From: Bacteroidota bacterium
Lineage (GTDB): Bacteria > Bacteroidota > Bacteroidia > 2-12-FULL-35-15
Assembly (NCBI GenBank): GCA_947476185.1
Contig: CANJPX010000015.1
Span: 1-53,868, forward strand
DNA length: 53,868 bases
Reading direction: 5' to 3'
The notes beneath the pieces are model-generated. The model was not told the DNA's origin and searched no databases. It saw only the letters and a list, made by a program, of their open reading frames with translations. The translations under genes were made by a program, and so were the position numbers. Positions 1 through 7,704 of this stretch are shown piece after piece. Numbering within the stretch: the first letter of the stretch is position 1; each line of letters starts with the position of its first letter.

Positions 1-481
1 AAAATTGTTTTGAGCTACTTCTGTCATCTTTTATTCCACTTACTTTTTGTAGCATTGAATCTTTTGAACTCATTTTGGCAATCGGAGATAAATTTATCAC
101 TTCAATTGTTTTTGTAGAAAGTAATTCATCCTTTCGAACAACAATTCCGTCAGTATTGGGGTTTTCAAGTGTTAAGGAATCGATTGAAACTTTTATGGAA
201 TCTGCTTTTGGAGATGCAATATTTTCAAAATCAGTTTCTTCCTTTGATGTTTTTACAGCTTTTGTCTTGTCCTTTTTTTCTTTTATTTCAGGTGTCAAGA
301 GGTCTTTGACTGCTGGAGCCTCTTCTTTTTTATCTGATGAGAAAGTTTTAGAGACTGATTTATAGAAATTTAATTCTTTAAAATAGTCATCTAACTTGAA
401 AACAAAAAATCCACCGGCAACAATTAATCCGACTAAAATTCCGATAATAAAACCTTGCGATTTTTCCCTAAAACTGCTCAT
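1..481 (-). CDS. Membrane-anchored protein of unknown function (partial, C-terminus off left edge)
   Basis: Reading the minus strand from an ATG at 481 gives an open frame that runs off the left edge after about 160 codons. It begins MSSFREKSQGFIIG, followed by a single hydrophobic segment (about residues 11-30, rich in Gly, Val, Ile and Phe). The rest is a Lys/Glu/Ser-rich, probably disordered stretch with many short charged runs. This suggests a single-pass inner-membrane protein with most of its chain on one side of the membrane. I do not recognise a family in the visible part; any folded domain would lie beyond the window. It is divergent from the HtrA gene, with 174 bases between the two starts. 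The plus-strand frame over the same bases is a shadow of this gene. Confidence 0.6.
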   Translation of the reverse strand, partial: MSSFREKSQGFIIGILVGLIVAGGFFVFKLDDYFKELNFYKSVSKTFSSDKKEEAPAVKDLLTPEIKEKKDKTKAVKTSKEETDFENIASPKADSIKVSIDSLTLENPNTDGIVVRKDELLSTKTIEVINLSPIAKMSSKDSMLQKVSGIKDDRSSSKQF

Positions 482-655
482 TAGATTTAATACAACTTTT
501 TTTCAAAAATATAATTCTTGCGTAAAGTTAAACATCCTTTACAAACTGATGTTAAACAATGTTAAAAATAAATGACAAAAATAATATGGGAACAAAATTT
601 GTGTTACTATTCGTATTAAATTTCGTTATAATAAAAACAATAAAAATTAACAACT

Positions 656-2119
656 ATGAAAAAGATTTTAGGAGTTTTTGCAATTGCAAGTATCGGTGGA
701 ATTACCGCTCTGGGTCTTAATCACCTACTTGGCAGCAAAACAGATGGTCAAATATCTCAAATTGCTTATCAGACACCCGTTAAATATGTAAGCTTGCCGG
801 GAGGAAATTCCCCGGAATTAGCAGTTGATTTTACGACTGCTGCTGCTGCTTCTGTGCACTCCGTTGTGAATGTCAGAACGACCTATCCATTAGAAACTCA
901 AAATCAGTATCTATACGATCCTTTTCGCGATTTTTTCGGACAACACACCCCGAGACAGCAGGAAGCACCCATGGCGACAGGTTCTGGCGTAATTATTTCT
1001 CAGGATGGTTATATTGTAACAAATAACCATGTGGTGGATGGAGCAGATAAGGTTGAAATTACCTTGAATGACAAACGCAGCTATATTGCTGAAGTTATTG
1101 GAAAGGATCCGGCAACAGATTTGGCCTTATTGAAGATCAAAGAAAATGACCTTCCTTTTATTTCATATGGTAATTCTGATGAAGTTAAAGTTGGCGAATG
1201 GGTATTAGCAGTTGGAAATCCTTTTAACTTGACCTCAACAGTAACCGCTGGAATAATAAGTGCGAAAGGCCGAAATATTAATTTACTTGAAAATGATCCT
1301 TCACGGGGACAGTTTCCTGTTGAATCATACTTACAAACGGATGCAGCAGTTAATCCCGGTAACAGCGGTGGCGCCTTGGTAAATGCAAAAGGCGAATTGG
1401 TTGGAATTAATTCCGCTATTGCTTCAACTACAGGCTCGTACACGGGTTATTCATTTGCCATTCCTGTAAATATTGCACGAAAGATAGTAGCCGATCTTCT
1501 GGAGTTTGGCGAGGCACAGCGTGCATTTATTGGCTTAAGTATTCAAGATCTGGATGGGAAATTGGCTAAAGAAAAAAGTATCTCCGAAATTAAAGGAGTT
1601 TATATAAAAGGCGTAGTAGAAGGAGGCGCCGGAGCTGAAGCAGGAATAAAAGAAGGTGATGTAATTACCAAGATTGGTGAAACTGTTGTAAACAATACAC
1701 CAGAATTGTTGGAACAGATCAGCAGATACCGTCCGGGGAATAAAGTGGATGTGACAATTAATCGTAATAATCAGGAAAAAATATTGCCGGTAGTTTTGAA
1801 AAACAAGGATGGAAATACTGATGCTGTTACAAAGCCTAAAATTGAAGTTGTTTCTACATTGGGAGCTTCTTTTGAATCGGTGAGTGCTGATGAAATGAAG
1901 AAACTTAATATTGAAAACGGTTTGAAAGTTTCTAAACTTACAGCCGGTAAATTATTGAGTGCCGGAATAAAAGAAGGATTTATTATCACTAATGTGGATA
2001 AAAAGAAAATAGCATCTTTTGATGATATTAAGAATACACTTGAAAATAAAAAAGGCGGAGTTCTTATTGAAGGGGTTTATCCGAATGGTATGAGAGCATA
2101 TTATGGATTTGGAATGTAG
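656..2119 (+). CDS. degQ: DegP/DegQ (HtrA)-family periplasmic serine protease, two PDZ domains
   Basis: This 487-residue protein is an envelope quality-control protease and chaperone of the HtrA/Do family. An N-terminal hydrophobic segment (about residues 4-24) acts as signal or anchor. The trypsin-like domain carries the full triad: His125 in the NNHVV motif, Asp155 in DPATDLALLK, and Ser237 in NPGNSGGAL. Two PDZ domains follow, about residues 290-380 (with GVYIKGVVEGGAGAEAGIK) and about 395-487. The length is normal for the family. The start follows an A-rich leader without a Shine-Dalgarno sequence, as is usual in Bacteroidota. It is a stand-alone plus-strand gene convergent with the lptF/G-like gene. 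The symbol is by family only; degP versus degQ cannot be decided. Confidence 0.95.
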   Translation: MKKILGVFAIASIGGITALGLNHLLGSKTDGQISQIAYQTPVKYVSLPGGNSPELAVDFTTAAAASVHSVVNVRTTYPLETQNQYLYDPFRDFFGQHTPRQQEAPMATGSGVIISQDGYIVTNNHVVDGADKVEITLNDKRSYIAEVIGKDPATDLALLKIKENDLPFISYGNSDEVKVGEWVLAVGNPFNLTSTVTAGIISAKGRNINLLENDPSRGQFPVESYLQTDAAVNPGNSGGALVNAKGELVGINSAIASTTGSYTGYSFAIPVNIARKIVADLLEFGEAQRAFIGLSIQDLDGKLAKEKSISEIKGVYIKGVVEGGAGAEAGIKEGDVITKIGETVVNNTPELLEQISRYRPGNKVDVTINRNNQEKILPVVLKNKDGNTDAVTKPKIEVVSTLGASFESVSADEMKKLNIENGLKVSKLTAGKLLSAGIKEGFIITNVDKKKIASFDDIKNTLENKKGGVLIEGVYPNGMRAYYGFGM

Positions 2120-2154
2120 CCACAATTTATAAATTCAATCCAGATATTTATTAC

Positions 2155-2183
2155 TAAAAAAGGGCAGTAAAATAATATTGCCT
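2155..2183 (-). terminator. Candidate intrinsic terminator for the LptF/LptG-like gene
   Basis: On the minus strand a 7-bp stem (GGCAATA pairing with TACTGCC, one G-U pair) with a 6-base loop is followed by a cytosine and then six thymines. It lies about 150 bases past the stop of the gene ending at 2335, so that transcript would have a long 3' tail. On the plus strand no T-run follows the hairpin, so it is unlikely to serve the HtrA gene. Confidence 0.45.
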
Positions 2184-2334
2184 GATGAAAAAAAATGTCC
2201 ACTTCATCCCAATTCAAATGAATCGATTTGAATATTTGTTAGATTTAAAATTGGAGTTTTTTTTACAACTGAAATATACTTCGCCGCTATGCCAAAATGT
2301 TATTACTATTCAGGCATAACGGTTAATTGGTCGA

Positions 2335-3756
2335 TTATTTCTTCTTCACAAAAAATTTCTTTATTGGATCGACGTATGCGTTCAAATCGAACAACGTACT
2401 ATCTGATGTTGCCTTAATTGTCAGAAAGATCCCGACAGGCAAAAGTATGGCAGTTGCCATCCACATTCCTTGATAAGGCAAAACCTCTCCTTCTTTTGCT
2501 AATTTTTCGCCTGTAATAGACAATATATGAAACAGTATAAAGAAAAAGACGGAAACAACCACAGGCATTCCTAAGCCTCCTTTACGAATAATAGCCCCTA
2601 AAGGAGCGCCGATAAAGAACAATACCAAACAAGCGATGGAAAGAGTGAATTTACGATGCCATTCTACTTCACATCTATAAATGGAGTAATCTTCGGAAAT
2701 GATCTCCGAATCAATACCTTCAGCTGCCGCTTTTGCATTTCTCGCCATATTAGTTGCAGCTTCGATGATACTTAATTTCTGCGGTTTTGATAATTGAGCA
2801 AAATAATCATTGGTGGTAACTGCAATTTTACTTGAATCTAACTTAGATAAAAACTTAGTTGATTTGCTATAATATGAATTATTCAAGTGTAACGAAAACT
2901 CAGCTCTCCTTTTATCGTTTTTTTTGTTTAATGAATCGGAAACCGCATTGAGCTGAGAAAGTGTCATCATCTGAAAATTGCTCTTGAACAGGTCTTCATT
3001 TGTTCTATTCATTTTGAATTCAGAAAGATCAAAACGTATCACTCTTTCTTCAAATTTATCTCTAACCATTGGATGCGTTTCCGTATCTTTTGGATTATCA
3101 TTCATATCTTTATAACTGACACCATCCTTTAATGTAAGAACCAAGAACATTTTATCGCCAGTCTCTTCCATTTTCCCGTATTTAGCAGACAAAACAGTTG
3201 TATTGCCTTTCATATCGCGGTGGTCATAGATCAAAAGATCCCTTAATGTTTTGCCATCTTTATCTTTTTTATTTACCCGAATACTGAACCCTTGAATACT
3301 ATTATTAAAAACACCTTCTTTAAAAAGTAGTGCAGGCTTAGATTCCCGAACATCATAAAGCAAAGAGCCTGCTTTTAAATTAGTGTAGGGTAAAATATTG
3401 TTAGAAAAATAAAAAGCTCCGACAGATAAACAAACGGTTGTAAAAATAAGAGGGGCCATGATCTTTTGCAAAGAAAGCCCTGAGCTTTTCATCGCAGTAA
3501 GTTCAAAATGTTCACCCAAATTACCAAATGTCATTAAGGAAGAGAGTAAAATGGCTAAAGGCAGAGCCATTGGGATGGTTGTGAGCGAGAAATAAAAGAA
3601 TAACTCAGATAATATACGCGCATCAATTCCTTTTCCTACAAAGTCATCGATATATTTAAAAATAAACATCATAAAAAACACAAACATCGCAATGAAGAAT
3701 GTCATTATAAATGGACCGATATAGGACTTCAGGATGAATTTATAAAGTGTTTTCAT
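2335..3756 (-). CDS. LptF/LptG-family (YjgP/YjgQ) lipopolysaccharide export permease
   Basis: This 473-residue integral membrane protein is of the LptF/LptG type, the permease half of the LptB2FG ABC exporter that extracts LPS from the inner membrane. Three hydrophobic segments lie in the first 120 residues, with the family-typical stretch ALPLAILLSSLMTFGNLGEH near the second. A large hydrophilic middle domain (about residues 125-365) matches the periplasmic jelly roll. Three more membrane segments lie between about 370 and 455, giving the usual 3+domain+3 layout. The middle domain is longer than in E. coli LptF (whole protein 366 aa), as is common in Bacteroidota. It stands alone; a perfect TAnnTTTG site lies just upstream (3773-3780). 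LptF and LptG cannot be told apart here. Confidence 0.88.
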   Translation of the reverse strand: MKTLYKFILKSYIGPFIMTFFIAMFVFFMMFIFKYIDDFVGKGIDARILSELFFYFSLTTIPMALPLAILLSSLMTFGNLGEHFELTAMKSSGLSLQKIMAPLIFTTVCLSVGAFYFSNNILPYTNLKAGSLLYDVRESKPALLFKEGVFNNSIQGFSIRVNKKDKDGKTLRDLLIYDHRDMKGNTTVLSAKYGKMEETGDKMFLVLTLKDGVSYKDMNDNPKDTETHPMVRDKFEERVIRFDLSEFKMNRTNEDLFKSNFQMMTLSQLNAVSDSLNKKNDKRRAEFSLHLNNSYYSKSTKFLSKLDSSKIAVTTNDYFAQLSKPQKLSIIEAATNMARNAKAAAEGIDSEIISEDYSIYRCEVEWHRKFTLSIACLVLFFIGAPLGAIIRKGGLGMPVVVSVFFFILFHILSITGEKLAKEGEVLPYQGMWMATAILLPVGIFLTIKATSDSTLFDLNAYVDPIKKFFVKKK

Positions 3757-3772
3757 ATTTGTCTTAGGATTA

Positions 3773-3780
3773 CAAATATA
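3773..3780 (-). promoter_or_regulatory. Candidate -7 element (TATATTTG) of the LptF/LptG-like gene
   Basis: On the minus strand these eight bases read TATATTTG, a perfect match to the Bacteroidota -7 consensus TAnnTTTG, 16 bases before the ATG at 3756. No clear TTG is visible at the -33 distance, so the call rests on the -7 match and its position. Confidence 0.45.
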
Positions 3781-3911
3781 ACAATAACTATGCTAAAAAT
3801 CGCTTTTTGGAGCCCTGCATAATCATAACGTAAACACTAAAAATTGTTAATATTATTATTGGTCTATAGAATTTCAAAAGCAAAATAAAATCTTCTTTAT
3901 CCTTAATTGTA

Positions 3912-4157
3912 TTAATTGAACTTCAGTTTATTTTGCTTTGAATACAATTGGTATTCCTTTGTACCCAAGCGATATGCATTTGAATTCAAATGCTCTTCCT
4001 TTGAGTTCAATTTATACTCTTTCAGATACAATTTATATTCCATTGCATTCACTTGAAACTCCTTCAAGCTTAATTGCTCCTCTCTGAGGTTCAATTGGTA
4101 TTCCTTTAACTGCAATTGATACTCCTTAAGGTGCATTTCATGTTCTTTCATATTCAT
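3912..4157 (-). CDS. Small heptad-repeat protein (11 tandem 7-residue repeats), function unknown
   Basis: This 81-residue frame consists almost entirely of a seven-residue repeat: eleven heptads plus four residues, in register from Met1. The best-conserved units are MHLKEYQ, LQLKEYQ, LYLKEYK and LGTKEYQ. Leu is nearly fixed at position 1, Lys-Glu at 4-5, an aromatic is common at 6, and Gln/Lys at 7. At DNA level the period is 21 bases. Leu, Glu and Tyr codons vary synonymously among copies (Leu uses CTT, TTG, TTA, CTC and CTG), which suggests selection on the protein rather than a fresh DNA slippage product. There is no signal peptide or membrane segment; a helical rod is plausible although the hydrophobic spacing is not a textbook a/d coiled coil. 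I do not recognise a family. It stands alone with no clear promoter, so expression is uncertain. Confidence 0.5.
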   Translation of the reverse strand: MNMKEHEMHLKEYQLQLKEYQLNLREEQLSLKEFQVNAMEYKLYLKEYKLNSKEEHLNSNAYRLGTKEYQLYSKQNKLKFN

Positions 4158-4514
4158 TTATTTTCAATTTAGTTGAATGTATCAATTATCTATCCTTTTT
4201 ATAAACGCATAGTAAAACTATTACAAAATAGGATCGTGAGAGAACCATTTTTGATATATACATTTCTTATGAATGAATATTCACGAATTTGTAAAAAACA
4301 GCAATAACAGTAAAAGTTGTTACATACAATTCATTAGATTTGGTATAGGAAATAAAACAACTCAGATCTAAAATTCGGGTTATCAAATGACATTAATTTT
4401 TTTTCTAAACTGTAAAATCAGGTGTTTCCTAATATTTACTTGTCTGGTAATGTTGCTGGGTAACCCTTTTAGCAGAAGTTAAACTGATTTATATCATATG
4501 CATGATAAAGTGAA
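4158..4514. other. Gene-free AT-rich intergenic stretch
   Basis: Roughly 350 bases between the heptad-repeat gene and the GT2 promoter. I see no open frame of note, no strong hairpin with a T-run and no repeat shared with the rest of the window. Confidence 0.5.
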
Positions 4515-4543
4515 TTTTCAACTGATTTATTTTACTAATTTTG
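4515..4543 (+). promoter_or_regulatory. Candidate promoter for the GT2 gene and miniprotein
   Basis: A perfect -7 element TAATTTTG lies at 4536-4543, about 20 bases before the ATG at 4563. A weak -33 element (TTTT at 4515-4518) lies 17 bases upstream of it. This matches the Bacteroidota arrangement except for the missing G in the -33 element. Confidence 0.5.
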
Positions 4544-4562
4544 TTTTCAAGAACACACCGTT

Positions 4563-5312
4563 ATGATAAACAATAAAAAAGTAATAGTGGTTTTGCCGGC
4601 ATACAATGCAGCACTAACACTTGAAAAGACATATAAAGAGATCCCTTTCGAAATTGTTGATGAGGTAGTTTTAGTAGATGATGTGAGCAAGGATGACACT
4701 GTTGAAGTTGCTACCCGCATTGGGATAAAGCATATTATCAAACATCAGAAGAACAGAGGTTATGGTGGAAATCAAAAATCGTGTTACGATAAAGCACTTT
4801 CATTGGGTGGAGATATTGTAATCATGCTTCACCCTGATTACCAATACACTCCTTTGCTTATACAGTCCATGGCGCACATCATCGCAAACGACCTTTATCC
4901 CGTTGTTTTCGGCTCACGGATCCTTGGTAAAGGTGCTCTAAAAGGCGGAATGCCAAAATATAAATACCTTTTTAACCGCTGCCTTACACTTACTCAAAAC
5001 ATTTTACTCAATCAAAAATTATCTGAATACCACACAGGTTTTCGTGCCTTTTCCAGAGAAGTATTGGAAACAGTAGATTATGAGGCAAATAACGATGATT
5101 TTGTTTTCGATAATGAAATGATCTCTCAGATATTTATGGCAGGCTTTGAAATTGCAGAAATTACTTGTCCTACAAAATATTTTCCGGAAGCATCCTCGAT
5201 AAACTTCAGTCGCAGTGCTAAATATGGAATGGGTGTATTGCGTGTTTCCTTCTCACACTTTTTCTTTAAACTGGGATTGAATAAATGTAAACGCTACAAA
5301 ACGAAAAAATAA
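4563..5312 (+). CDS. GT2 glycosyltransferase, DPM/DPG-synthase-like
   Basis: This 249-residue GT-A-fold glycosyltransferase has the N-terminal strand IVVLPAYNAA, the nucleotide-binding VLVDDVSKDDT (Asp39-Asp40), and the later GFRAFSREVL motif typical of dolichyl-phosphate-mannose/glucose-synthase-like enzymes. There is no clear membrane segment, so it is probably cytoplasmic and transfers a sugar from an NDP donor to a polyprenyl-phosphate or lipid acceptor. The acceptor cannot be read from sequence. A candidate promoter lies directly upstream, and a 25-codon membrane miniprotein starts at the base after its stop codon. The GT39-like gene on the other strand (ending at 5397) uses polyprenyl-linked sugars in known relatives, so a functional link is possible but inferred. 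Confidence 0.85.
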   Translation: MINNKKVIVVLPAYNAALTLEKTYKEIPFEIVDEVVLVDDVSKDDTVEVATRIGIKHIIKHQKNRGYGGNQKSCYDKALSLGGDIVIMLHPDYQYTPLLIQSMAHIIANDLYPVVFGSRILGKGALKGGMPKYKYLFNRCLTLTQNILLNQKLSEYHTGFRAFSREVLETVDYEANNDDFVFDNEMISQIFMAGFEIAEITCPTKYFPEASSINFSRSAKYGMGVLRVSFSHFFFKLGLNKCKRYKTKK

Positions 5313-5390
5313 ATGCTTTGGATCTGGCTGGTCTGGCTGAGTTTTTTCATCTATTGGATGAAAAAAAAGAAGCCATTCAAAAGGAAGTGA
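5313..5390 (+). CDS. Putative 25-residue Trp-rich membrane miniprotein
   Basis: An ATG directly abuts the TAA of the GT2 gene (0 bases between) and opens a 25-codon frame ending in TGA at 5388-5390. The product has a 15-residue Trp/Leu/Phe-rich hydrophobic stretch (Trp at 3, 5, 8 and 15) followed by MKKKKPFKRK, a strongly basic tail. That is a plausible single-pass miniprotein with a cytoplasmic positive tail. The stop-start abutment suggests translational coupling to the GT2 gene. Only six bases separate it from the convergent GT39-like gene. No family is recognised and expression is unproven. Confidence 0.45.
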   Translation: MLWIWLVWLSFFIYWMKKKKPFKRK

Positions 5391-5396
5391 TCCGAA

Positions 5397-7031
5397 TTAT
5401 TTTGGACTTCTTAACCAAAACACAAATCCATTTTTCCGATTTAGCTCTACCAGCTCCGGATAATACTGCTTCACATCCTCCACTGCGGTAATCTTACTAA
5501 CAAAGTAAGCAGGCTTATCAATTGCTCCGCGAAGGAGCCACTCACTATTATTACTATTTGCATTAGCTTGCGGCTTCTTTTTGGAATAAAACAAATGCGC
5601 ATAACTCTTAAAAAAAACAGGTTCTATATAACAATCTTTACCTTGCATGGATTCATAAAACTCGATTGCAGCACCTTGGGAATATTTTTCAATTCGCGGA
5701 ACAACCAAAACAGAGGCCATATTGACGGCAAACAAGCTAAACAGAAAGATCCCGATTATTCCCCATTTAATTTTTCCTTGTTTTATGATCACCAGCATCG
5801 CTCCTACTCCAACTATCAAAATAACACCAATGAGCCATTCTACTCCAGTCCAAGAAACTGTTGCTTTTATATTTTCAACAGCAAACTTATCGTTGATGAG
5901 ATCAGAATCGATGATTTGTTGTTTATATTTATCAATTACCGGTAATGCTGAAATCACAATTCCTATTATGCTTGCGATAGACATCAACAATATGCCTGTA
6001 CTTTTTTTCCACTTTAGTTCACCACTTATTAATTTATAAATTGAATAGGCTGCCAAAAAACTCATTGGAAAATAGCATAAAGAAGAGTAATGCACAATTT
6101 TCGTTTTCACAATACTGAATAATATAAGCACTACCCAAAACAAGATCATCATCCACAATTTAAAATGTTTTTGATAGGGTGTATCGAATGAGCTTCGTCT
6201 AAATCCTCTTAGTGCAAAAATGGATAAAGGGAAACAGCCAATCATAAGGACGATTAAATGGTAGAAAAAAGGTCCTCCATGACCCGAATCTTGGGTATTG
6301 AATAATCTTACCTGATACAGGAAAAATTCTTTAATAATGCTTACATGACCTGTTAATGCTAACATCAAAAACCACAATCCGCCAACGCATGCAACAGTTA
6401 AAGCATAAATGATAATTTGTTTACTATTAATTATTGACTGAAAGCGTTTCAGCATCCAAAAGGTAACAACACATAATCCAATTACCAATACCGCAACGGG
6501 CCCTTTTGTGAGAACCCCCAAGCCAATGAATAAAGCAGAAAAAATTAATGCGCGGGTATTTTTATTATTACTGAATAAAATGAAATAATAAATACCACAA
6601 AAAATAAAAAGATTGAACCAAGGGTCGATTATCCCTGATTTAAAATAAAAGTGAGGAAGAAAAGAACCTGCATAAGCCAATACCCACAAAAGCCCAAATC
6701 GCTCATCAACTAATCGTCTGCCTATATTAAAAATAACGATCAGGGTAACTATTCCGCATAGCGCATTTGGTAATCTGGCTGCAAACTCTGTAATACCGAA
6801 AAGACTCATGGATAAAGCCTGCATCCAAATAAAAATGGGCGGTTTTTCCCAAAATGCCTGATAGTTAATTTTTACAGAAAAATAATCGTGTGTCACCAGC
6901 ATTTCACGGGCACATTCCGCAAAATTGATCTCGTCCCAATCAAATAAATGAACAGATCCTAGAAACGGAACAAATAAAAGGAATGCTCCAATGGTTATTA
7001 TTATATTGTATCGCAGCGCACTTGCGTTCAT
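5397..7031 (-). CDS. GT39/ArnT-like integral membrane glycosyltransferase
   Basis: This polytopic protein (544 residues from the chosen start) is of the PMT/ArnT superfamily, which transfers sugars from polyprenyl-phosphate donors outside the inner membrane, for example to lipid A, glycans or proteins. The acidic first-loop motif DWDEINFAECAREM is present, followed by WEKPPIFIWMQ, which corresponds to the KPP motif of ArnT homologues. About ten hydrophobic segments follow and the protein ends in a soluble C-terminal domain of about 100 residues. The frame is open to 7067, but the ATG at 7031 overlaps the PAP2 stop codon as ATGA, a typical coupling junction, and gives a cleaner N-terminus. The substrate is not predictable; lipid A decoration is one option given the PAP2 partner. 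Confidence 0.87.
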   Translation of the reverse strand: MNASALRYNIIITIGAFLLFVPFLGSVHLFDWDEINFAECAREMLVTHDYFSVKINYQAFWEKPPIFIWMQALSMSLFGITEFAARLPNALCGIVTLIVIFNIGRRLVDERFGLLWVLAYAGSFLPHFYFKSGIIDPWFNLFIFCGIYYFILFSNNKNTRALIFSALFIGLGVLTKGPVAVLVIGLCVVTFWMLKRFQSIINSKQIIIYALTVACVGGLWFLMLALTGHVSIIKEFFLYQVRLFNTQDSGHGGPFFYHLIVLMIGCFPLSIFALRGFRRSSFDTPYQKHFKLWMMILFWVVLILFSIVKTKIVHYSSLCYFPMSFLAAYSIYKLISGELKWKKSTGILLMSIASIIGIVISALPVIDKYKQQIIDSDLINDKFAVENIKATVSWTGVEWLIGVILIVGVGAMLVIIKQGKIKWGIIGIFLFSLFAVNMASVLVVPRIEKYSQGAAIEFYESMQGKDCYIEPVFFKSYAHLFYSKKKPQANANSNNSEWLLRGAIDKPAYFVSKITAVEDVKQYYPELVELNRKNGFVFWLRSPK

Positions 7032-7675
7032 TTGTTGAAAAAGTTTACAATAGAACCATCCATCCAATCATGCTCCTTTTTATGAACAAAATAATATACC
7101 AGAAAAGTTGTGGAAACTCCAATAATTGAACCTGCATAAACATCTTCCAAAAAGTGCTGTGAAAGATATATTCTGGAATACCCGGTTAAAAGAGCCAATA
7201 TCAAAAGTAATACTTTGTAAAAACGATTTTCTATCATCAGCGCAAAAGAAAAGTACAAGGCAAAGGCACATGTACTATGTCCGGACGGAAAACTATTGTA
7301 ATAATAATTCTCTGTACCGGGAACAAAATATAATTGTTGTATACCTTCAAAAAATTTTTTCGGTCGCACCACATCAGCAAAAACAAAATGTTTTAAACCT
7401 TGCGTGATCATCGCTGAAATAAGATTTGAGAATGCTGCTATAATAAAAAAACGATACTTAACAGCCAACATCATTAATATTAGCAAGGTTGCAGTAACAC
7501 CATCACCTAAATAAGTTGTATAGGTATTTAAGGTATCCAAAAATGAATTATGTAAGGAATTAAAAGAAAGGTGTGTTTCTGCTTTAGAATTGACAATAAT
7601 AATAATAGCTCCGATAACAAGAAACAGGCAATAGGGTAATAAAAACGAAAGATTGTTTTTAAAAATGGCTTTCAC
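7028..7675 (-). CDS. PAP2-family membrane phosphatase (LpxE/undecaprenyl-pyrophosphatase-like)
   Basis: This 215-residue membrane protein carries all three PAP2 motifs: Lys95 with Arg104-Pro105, PSGHS with His133, and SRIYLSQHFLED with Arg168, His174 and Asp178. About five to six transmembrane helices are visible and the length is normal. Relatives dephosphorylate lipid phosphates such as lipid A 1-phosphate, undecaprenyl pyrophosphate or phosphatidic acid. It overlaps the GT39-like gene by four bases, so the two are co-translated. A phosphatase plus an ArnT-like transferase would fit lipid A remodelling or recycling of a polyprenyl carrier, but the sequence does not decide which. Confidence 0.9.
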   Translation of the reverse strand: MKAIFKNNLSFLLPYCLFLVIGAIIIIVNSKAETHLSFNSLHNSFLDTLNTYTTYLGDGVTATLLILMMLAVKYRFFIIAAFSNLISAMITQGLKHFVFADVVRPKKFFEGIQQLYFVPGTENYYYNSFPSGHSTCAFALYFSFALMIENRFYKVLLLILALLTGYSRIYLSQHFLEDVYAGSIIGVSTTFLVYYFVHKKEHDWMDGSIVNFFNK

Positions 7676-7704
7676 ATCAAAAAAGAATGAGCGTAAAAAA
7701 GAGA

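Noticed and set aside
2211-2233. Palindrome ATTCAAAT/ATTTGAAT between HtrA and LptF/LptG genes
   Set aside because: Only 8 bp, AT-rich, no T-run and not placed upstream of any start; likely chance.
3912-4157. CRISPR array or minisatellite instead of a gene
   Set aside because: The 21-base period has no unique spacers, and the copies differ mainly at synonymous sites while keeping an amino-acid pattern, so a protein-coding repeat is more likely.
5568-6039. Two plus-strand frames over 100 codons inside the GT39-like gene
   Set aside because: They lie antisense to a well-supported membrane protein and have no motifs.
7032-7067. Upstream start for the GT39-like gene
   Set aside because: The ATGA junction with the PAP2 gene at 7031 is a better start and leaves no long overlap.
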